From Leptodontidium sp. MPI-SDFR-AT-0119 (Eukaryota; Ascomycota; Leotiomycetes; Helotiales; Leptodontidiaceae): DNA of 64,000 nucleotides. The notes beneath the pieces are model-generated. The model searched no databases and was not told the DNA's origin. It saw only the letters and a list, made by a program, of their open reading frames with translations. Numbering within the stretch: position 1 is the stretch's first letter; each line of letters begins with the position of its first letter. A program made the position numbers and the translations under genes. Positions 56,886-64,000 of the stretch are shown in pieces. The stretch spans positions 186,001-250,000 of the forward strand of contig JAHLEZ010000012.1 of NCBI GenBank assembly GCA_020726505.1. The letters run 5' to 3'.

Positions 56886-58554
56886 TAATCACCTTCCCAA
56901 GGGATGGTACTGTACCTTCTTTAGCAGCCCCTCTCCTCACCCAATGATCTCTTTTCTCCCTTTCAAACTCGAACTCACAACACCCAAAACTCTGCAAACC
57001 AAGTCCCAAGTCAAGAACTGTCAAGCCAAGTAACACGTTTGTTCCCTTGACGTGCCACAATCAGGCCAGATCTAAATCTAGATCTTGGCAATGCAGTTCT
57101 TTAAAGGTACAGCACCAATATTTTAATGAGAGGACGGCTGGTCCGTTTGCTCGGAGTTCGGTAAAGTCGATCAATTGGCGGGAGGCAGGCTAATTCGAAT
57201 TGGGATAAGTCAGGTCAGGTCACGTTTGATTATGCACGGTGCCCCTTATCGGGATGACAGTTTGCTAGGACAAGCCTCCTTTCATTGAATTATAAAATGC
57301 TCCGACATAGAGGGGTTAATTTGTCTTGAATGGCTGTCACCCTATGAAGTCTTTGTTTTGATCATTGTCATGCTGAAGCTACATTGGTAGGAAGGTAGAG
57401 GTTTGAGAAAGGTGTGTATAAAGGTACAAGGAGTTATTTGGAGTGACTGGCATTGGCTGCAGGTTGAAGGACAGACCAGGATCAGACGAGACAAGGCGTG
57501 GCATGAGACATCATGGATGGCATGGTAGGATGTATAACGGGTGGTATCTCAGATGAGGAGGGGCAGGCATTGAGGAGCAGCATGCGGATACCTAGGTAGT
57601 CAAGGTGTTGTTGGCCAATGGAAGCTTCAGTCTTAGATGCCCTTAAATGCCATTATTACCTGCACTCTTCCGATTCATTGATCTTCCTTTGATAATGCGG
57701 GAGGGTAAAACTACTGCTCACTCATAGACCAGTGAAGAGATACCAGTCTTTGTCTTCATATTGTGGATTGGCCTGTCTGGTGTTACCTGAGCTCGAGTGA
57801 ATGAATCTGCACAGTTGATTGATGCCTTAGAAGTGAACGATGTCATTTCAAGGCATGCAATCCCATCCCAACCGCTGCCTATTCGTTTCGAACCAACCCG
57901 CAGCCTCGTCTAGAATGCCCCAATCAACGCGTGCTTTCATCCCCTGCTGACACCACCACATCCAATCCCTCCATCCCTCCCGTCTATCCAAGGCCGGCCG
58001 CGCCCCTCCATGCCCACACCCACGCCCATGCCCACGCCCATCATCGATAAGCTAGGTAATTCGCAAACAGACAGCTCTGCTCGCCCGTACTGTACAGTAC
58101 CTCACCTCACTCAAACTCTTGGTAAGTACCTACCCTACCAACCATACCAACAGCACCTACCTATCGACGCTTCATCAAGAGCTTCAAGAACGTCATCTTG
58201 TTCTTCTCTTCTCTTCTCTTCTCTCTCTTCTCTCCCCTATATTGATTCACCTGCAAAGGCACGTCTCTTTCTTCCTTTTGCTCTCCTCCGCTGTTCACCC
58301 CGCTGTCTCTATTCTGAACCCCTCCACTTGCCCCGTTCACTTCCACCTCTCTTCCCTCCTCTTCCCTTCTAGTCCCTTTCTAGTTCTCTTCTTCTTCTTC
58401 CTCTTCTTCCTCAAAGACGCCCTGCACCCCTGCAATCGAGCTCCAATCGAGTTGCAACTCCTCTATCCTCGCTCGCCTAACCCATCCGCAGAGCACCACC
58501 ACCACCACCACCACACTGCACTGCACCGCACCGCAGACCAAAGCAGAGCAACCT

Positions 58555-58725
58555 GGGCAAGACAAGACAAGACAAGACAAGGCAAGGCAAGGCAAGGCAA
58601 GGCAAGGCCAGGCACGGCAAAGCTACCTACTTAGCTACGCATCGCAACCTAGCACTGCACTCACTGCACTGCATCGACAATCCATGGGATACCGCGACTT
58701 CCTACCTACCTACCTACCTACCTAT
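58555..58725. repeat. Simple-sequence repeats (ACAAG/GCAAG and CTAC tracts)
   Basis: A pentanucleotide tract of GACAA then GGCAA units covers about 58,558-58,615, and a CTAC tetranucleotide tract covers about 58,702-58,722. They lie in the leader of the deubiquitinase gene. Length variation between strains is likely. Confidence 0.9.
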
Positions 58726-58840
58726 GCCCGCTCTTTAGAAGCTCTTGAGCTCGCTCTCTAGCTACAGAGCTTCCGCTGCTCTCCTCCTCCCTCTCCCTTC
58801 CCTCACGAAACCCCGTCCCGCCCTCCTCCGTACCTGCCAA

Positions 58841-61800
58841 ATGGAAGAATCTCCAAGAGAGCGTGCGATTTCCTCAGAGCCTTGCTCATCAGGTCGTCCA
58901 AATCCCTTCGACGAGGACGTCACGGAACAGACCTCCCGAAAACGCCAGAGAGTCTCACTTGGAGGATCATCGCGAAGCAGATCTGTCGACACAGCCCAGG
59001 ATACGGATACAGATACCACTCTCCCAGATTCGTCCATGTCGCTGCGCGGCGGACTCGACAAGGCTGAACCCCAGACCGAACCTGACCTCCCCTCCACGCC
59101 CACCAACAACACCTCCGACCCCCTACCTGCAGAGCCTACCTCAAGTCGAGTTACCATCAATCTCCGCACAAATCGATCCCTCGAGTCAATACCTTCCTCT
59201 CCTGTCTCTCTGGCGAGCCCCTCGAAGATGCCAAACGGTGGAGGGGACGAGGATACTGCTAGGATCAGTGTGGAGTCGGAGAGCGATGCCTTGTCTACCA
59301 TTCCAGCAATCGAGACTCCCTCCTCCTCTCCCTCTGCTGCGTCAAGCCCACACGTTGAGCTAGTGGATATGGACGACGATGATTCAGACTTCACAAGCCA
59401 AGATCCCCCGTTAGCTATTATTGACGATGACCACCTAGATCCCATGCAGAGCTTCCCATACAAGGGTGATGATGAGGCGGTGTTAGCGGCGTTGAAACGA
59501 GTAACTCACTTCCTTCAATATGGTATGCTCGGCAGACTAATCGAAACTTTCCCTTTCCTACTGACTTCTATAGAGGATATTGTCAACCCCGAATGTTTCT
59601 TCAAGCTACGAGATTGGATGGAGACATATCTATTTGCTCACACCAAGTTGGATACCTTCTATGATTTGTTCATCAGAAACCGCGATTTTTGGAGACAGTT
59701 CCCAGAGTTTATATGGGGCTTGAGCCATCGCAGGTAAGTCTATATCATGAGTAACTCCGACCAAATGCTAACTGCCACAGCAAATTCTTTGGTTCTTTCC
59801 TCCGGACTAGTCCAGAATCTCGTCAGGCTCTGACTGATGTATTCACATTCTTCACCCGACTTGCTGGTCGTTTCGTAGCTATGGACGTCCAGACACTCTC
59901 TCGTGCGGGAACAGGTAGTAAATCGGAGCCAGAGTTTGGAAGCCGACCTTTTCTGTACGCTTTTGCCCATCTACTTCGGGGGGATGATGAGTCGTCGTCT
60001 CATATTGGTAAAAACCTCTCGATACATTACTCATGGTCGTGGAATGATGACTGTCAGCTCATGGTGGAGGCTTTCCAGCGCGGAGGCGGTACCATTACAA
60101 ACATGACAAGGCTCACCCGAGGCGAATTGGCTCTGATGTCTGGAAATCCAAAGATGATCGACTCATTCGCAGACCATTCGCGACTTGTCTGGAAGATGGT
60201 CTCGGAAATGGTTGCCATCCTGGACGACCACCCTATGCAGCATGAACAAGAGATTGAAGTCGCTACCCAAAAGCTGAAAAACGGATATGAATTCTTCATT
60301 GTCATGTCCAATGGCTTGGATTCTATTATCGAGAAGCACATAACCTATCTGAATGGCGACAGCGCGACGACTCACATGAATGCTCTCAGAGAAATCCTGA
60401 AGGCTGCTGTTCGTCATCAAATCGAACCCGTTCGAGAACTTCTTGCAACGAAGAAAAACGAGTACAGAGACCTTGCTCTGGTGTTGTTTCCGGAAGTTAT
60501 TTCGCTTGGATGGAAATTCGGAGTCTTGAAGAGGCTCATCACTTCATCACAGATGCAACTGCGTGTGATCGGAGTCACCACGATGTGCAGCGAGCTTCTC
60601 GCTTTACATTCCATCTATAAGAAATACGATCCTTCCGAACAACCCATTCTCTTGATCTTCGCAACATTCATCCTTGAACATCAGCTCGTCGACTACCTCG
60701 TTGGTATAGGATCTCACCCCGAGATTATCAACGAGAGCAGCAACATCCTAGGATTCTTGATCGTCACCAAGACTTATACGCATCAGCAAACTGACATGAT
60801 CTGGCAAACAGTCATGACAAGTCAGGACCCACGGGTTGTGGATGCAATTCTCTTGATGCTCAAGAAATGTCTGAACCTGTATGACTACTCGAGCCTTCTG
60901 TACCTTTGCGAAAAGGCCATGGGAGTTCCGATCGAGTCGTTTAGCGGCGCGATGCGTGATTTCTGCTCGTCTCTGTTCAAGGAGCTTGCATCGAAGACTC
61001 ATCAAGAACAAATACGAGTTCTAGATCAACCACCTTACGATCTGTGCGTCCGGCTTATCCGCGAGTCCTCGATCATCACTGCTGCTTGTCCCATTGGCTA
61101 CCCAGATATTCAAAGCTTTGCCAGTCTTCGATTTCGGGAGCTTTTGGGCCTTGGCCCAGGACCCGAAGCTCGCACGGCCATTCACCTCAGCTGCATCACC
61201 GACATTGCGGCGAAGACCCCTACTGCACCCGGAAGCATATGCGTCATCAACCTACTACTCAAAGCACATTTGGGTAGCGATTTGAAGAAGTTGACGGTCG
61301 AGTATGGCCTGACGAACTTGTTGATTGAGGAGCTGGAATCTGTTGTTGAAGCTGAACGCAGTTCTGGAAACCTTCCAACTAGAAGCAGTGCAACGAGCTC
61401 AGCACGTCGCGAGCTCATCCAAACCATCATCGTGAACGAGCCTGACAGTATCTCCCCGGAGCTTGGCACTCGTTTGTGGGACGTTCTTGTGGGCAGCAAG
61501 TCCAATGCATCTACCGAGCGAAACATCTCGTGGCAGATTCTCAATAACACAGCCAAGAACTACTCTTACAATGGCTTCATTGCATCGTGCTTCAGGGATC
61601 ACATGCAGACCCTGCCTCCCAATTGTTTTACCACTGGATCTTTAGACTTCGTCCGAGAGGCAATCGCATCCTGGTTCGACGAGGTTCGGGAAGACTTCGT
61701 TGCCGAAAACCGAACGTTCGACTCCACGGCACTGGAGCAACTCTGGCGTATGATATTGACTGCGCCTCCCAATACAATTGATGCACTTGCTATCAACATC

Positions 61801-64000
61801 CTAGTGGATGCGTATGTCAATAGCGCCCTCATTATGAAGATTCCTCGCCAAATGGCCCGCTCTATTCACTCAGCTCTAGTCAACCGCTGCTTAGAGCAAC
61901 TTAAAGGTGCTGCGTCCAAGCTCAAGACTTTCAACGGCGATGCATCCAGTGACTCAGATGAAAGCATGGTCATCGTTGCTTCCGAAGATCAGTTCCAGGA
62001 GCAGGAGATGATATTCGCTCGGTCCTTGGCTGTTTTGCGAGAATTTCTGAGAGCATATCAGACCAAGTCACATTTTGCTCCTCCAAAGTCAAGAACGTCA
62101 ATCACAACCGCCCGTGTTGAGGTGGCAGGGGAACCTTTGGCGATCAAGTACCAGGCATTTGATGGCAACAATCGGACTGAAGTTCTGGATCTGAACCTTG
62201 GGGAGTCGAACACCGTTGCTAGTCTCTTTGCCGGTCTCGAGAAGGCTACAGGCTTCAAGAACTATAAGGTCTACTGTTGCGGTGCCGTTTTGGATCCCGA
62301 GGAGATGGATGTTACTCAAAAACTGGAAGATCTTCAATTGAAGGGACTTGTTCTGGTTCATAGACGGGATGATATCCATGAGTCGCCAGGTCGACCAAGC
62401 AGTGGCAAGACCACACTCGAATTCGAAATCACGAAGCATTTCGAGGACTTGTGGAGCTATCTTGGCATGCATGAGAAAGTTGCTCAGGAGGTATGTCATA
62501 CCCGTTCCGCCTTCTGGTTGATGCTTACCCCCGATATAGATCTATTACTTCTTGGTCAAGTTCCCGGTGTATGATCGAATGCTTGAGAGCTTTGAATCCG
62601 ATACCGCTCACACCGATATATTTCCCATCGGCAAGCCTTTCAAGTCCCTGTATGCAGTGCACTCTCTGCGCCAATACATTGTCCAGTCTCCGAAAGTAAG
62701 CCCAGTCAAAATTATGTCAAGTGGAGTTGTCATTAACACATACAGGGAATTGCCAGAGATACCATTTTGACGAGAGCCATTTCTTTGATCGTTGCAGCAA
62801 TCTCAGATCCAAACGTGCTTGACCAATGCGGCAGTGATGACCTCAAAGATGTTCTTCCTCTACACATGATAGACTGCTTACTGCAATTCTTGAAAGGTAA
62901 GAGGCTCTCACATTCTCTCGTGCTCACTTCTAATACAGTGCAGAGCCAATTTTCCCAACATCCGCCGCTCCTTATCTGGATGAATCGCTTCTTAATCGTC
63001 TACTGTCCTTCTTGTACGCTTCAAAGCAAGTCCAAGCATCGCAGAACTCGCTACATCTCACCGCACGGTCGTTTGAGTCTATACTGGAGGCATCTATTCA
63101 CAACCTTGCATTCTGGGATCTCTTCGTTGCCCATCTTCATGACAGCACACTTTTGCAGGACCTTGTGCTGAAGCACCCTCAGCAATTCATCAGGAAGAAT
63201 GCCACGAAGCAAATTGTGACTAAGTCTGCCTTCATTCCAAGGTATGTTTTTAAACTTCGTCATGATCTTTGAAGCTAATGCAATCTAGCCTTGGTCAATT
63301 ATCGACGACAACCTTTGTAGCGACACTCTGGCCAATGGTTGCTCAGCTTATCCCAATAGCTGTTCACCTTCCATATCAATGCGAGGAGACTTTCTCGTTG
63401 AGCCTTACATTGTTCAAGCGATTTGCTGATGTCGCCGTCAACCAGTTAAATCTCGAGGCTCTTGTGAAGCGGTGGGGAGGCCTGCTGCTTGCTCACAAAT
63501 GCATAGAGGTAGGTCTCTCTCCGTCCTTGTCCGAACTAGAACTAAAAGTCAAGCAGAGTGTTGGGCATCCAGACAGCATGGACGCGGTTGCACAAGGGCT
63601 TACTATCATGGTCTTCTATGCGACGTCATTTACAAAGGCGTCGCAGAAAACTCTTTCTTGCAGGTAATTTGGCCATTTAAGAGTCGATGCTTTGGATCCA
63701 ACTGACAGAACTAGTACCTTGGGAACGGAGTTGTTTCGCAGACACCTCTTCCCTGAACTTTCCAATGAGGAAGAGGATGAGGAGGTGGTGGCCCAAATTC
63801 CCTTGTTGAATCCGCAAACCAGACGTACCCTCGCCGAGACTGTTTACTTTTTGGTGAAAGATGATGAAGTGCAGTACAAGGCTCTTTTATTAGAGCTTTC
63901 TCGGCTTGTACCGAACGTTGACACTGATGATGGTATGTTTAGAACTGAACATTTCCCGAATAGCTGCTTACCTTTCTAGGGCCTTATATTTACGATCTTA
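58841..64000 (+). CDS. Giant ubiquitin C-terminal hydrolase, USP9X/USP34-class, N-terminal part
   Basis: Fungal deubiquitinase of the DUF3517-containing USP class, usually about 2,500 residues; 1,591 are in the window and the gene runs off the right edge. Exons: 58841-59733, 59781-62490, 62540-62695, 62746-62896, 62944-63241, 63289-63508, 63557-63663, 63715-63932 and 63980 to the edge; every phase closes. A disordered, acidic N-terminus (SRKRQRVSLGG, DMDDDDSD) precedes a long helical-repeat scaffold, and a ubiquitin-like fold lies at about 1077-1165 (KYQAFDGNNRTEVLDLNLGE, YKVYCCGAVLD). The last residues, GPYIYDL, are where the catalytic USP domain normally begins, so the Cys and His boxes lie outside. 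The ATG chosen starts MEESPRERAISS; the upstream open frame has no ATG. Introns are concentrated at the 3' side. Confidence 0.9.

Larger units (their letters stand above)
56484..58840. other. Long intergenic region and 5' leader of the deubiquitinase gene
   Basis: About 2.36 kb between the divergent pop3 and deubiquitinase genes, with no supported gene. The left part contains a three-copy degenerate repeat; the right part (57,950-58,740) is strongly pyrimidine-rich and full of simple repeats, as expected for a long promoter and 5' leader of the deubiquitinase. Open frames here reflect low complexity. Confidence 0.5.

Noticed and set aside
57880..57905. tRNA T-loop-like TTCGAAAC/GGTTCGAA on the minus strand
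   Set aside because: No cloverleaf arms or anticodon stem could be built around it.
58555..58725. Possible CRISPR-like repeat array
   Set aside because: Repeats are direct 4-5 base microsatellites with no spacers, and the DNA is eukaryotic.
58762..59463. 233-codon open frame on the minus strand
   Set aside because: It is antisense to exon 1 of the deubiquitinase, whose sense frame has the expected acidic N-terminus; the antisense product has no recognisable features.

Overview
The window is eukaryotic nuclear DNA from a filamentous ascomycete. The signs are short spliceosomal introns (about 45-110 bases, GT...AG, with CTAAC/ACTAAT-type branch sites), a Zn2Cys6 transcription factor, a fungal 2EXR protein, a DUF6594 protein, and full-length orthologues of Pik1, Bud4, Pop3 and a fungal USP9X-class deubiquitinase. 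Intron style and gene content fit Pezizomycotina, and Leotiomycetes is my best guess; I cannot name a species. I recognise no tRNA, rRNA, CRISPR array or complete transposon.

Layout. 1-6.3 kb: the 5' end of an unknown gene, then the phosphatidylinositol 4-kinase gene pik1 and an af470-like (DUF4188) monooxygenase-family gene, all on the minus strand. 6.3-9.5 kb: a 3.2 kb gene-free stretch. 9.5-14.5 kb: one plus-strand gene for a 1,591-residue fusion of an IDO/PrnB-like heme domain, a ferredoxin-reductase-type FAD/NAD(P)H module and a cytochrome b5 domain. This is the most unusual gene here.

15-32 kb is an accessory-looking block: a small protein gene, a Ulp1/C48-like peptidase gene with an AT-hook, an unknown gene fragment, two diverged paralogues of an unknown family (19.6-20.8 kb, and 30.2-31.5 kb where the copy is frameshifted), two genes with retropepsin-like domains (one with a DTGA active-site motif, one without) flanking a DUF6594 membrane protein, and long gene-poor gaps.

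32-64 kb returns to ordinary fungal content: a cysteine-rich secreted and probably GPI-anchored protein, Bud4, a broken 2EXR gene, an agmatine-deiminase-family enzyme, a head-to-head pair of C2H2 zinc-finger genes, a medium-chain dehydrogenase/reductase, a Zn2Cys6 regulator, an FG-rich protein with four tandem repeats, the RNase P/MRP subunit Pop3, and the N-terminal two thirds or so of a giant deubiquitinase cut by the window end just before its catalytic domain.

Most genes look independent, as is usual in fungi. The main local relationships are the divergent zinc-finger pair, the duplicated unknown gene, and the retropepsin-like/DUF6594 neighbourhood. Exon limits were set by hand from splice motifs and from codon phase closing across each intron; where this failed I say so.
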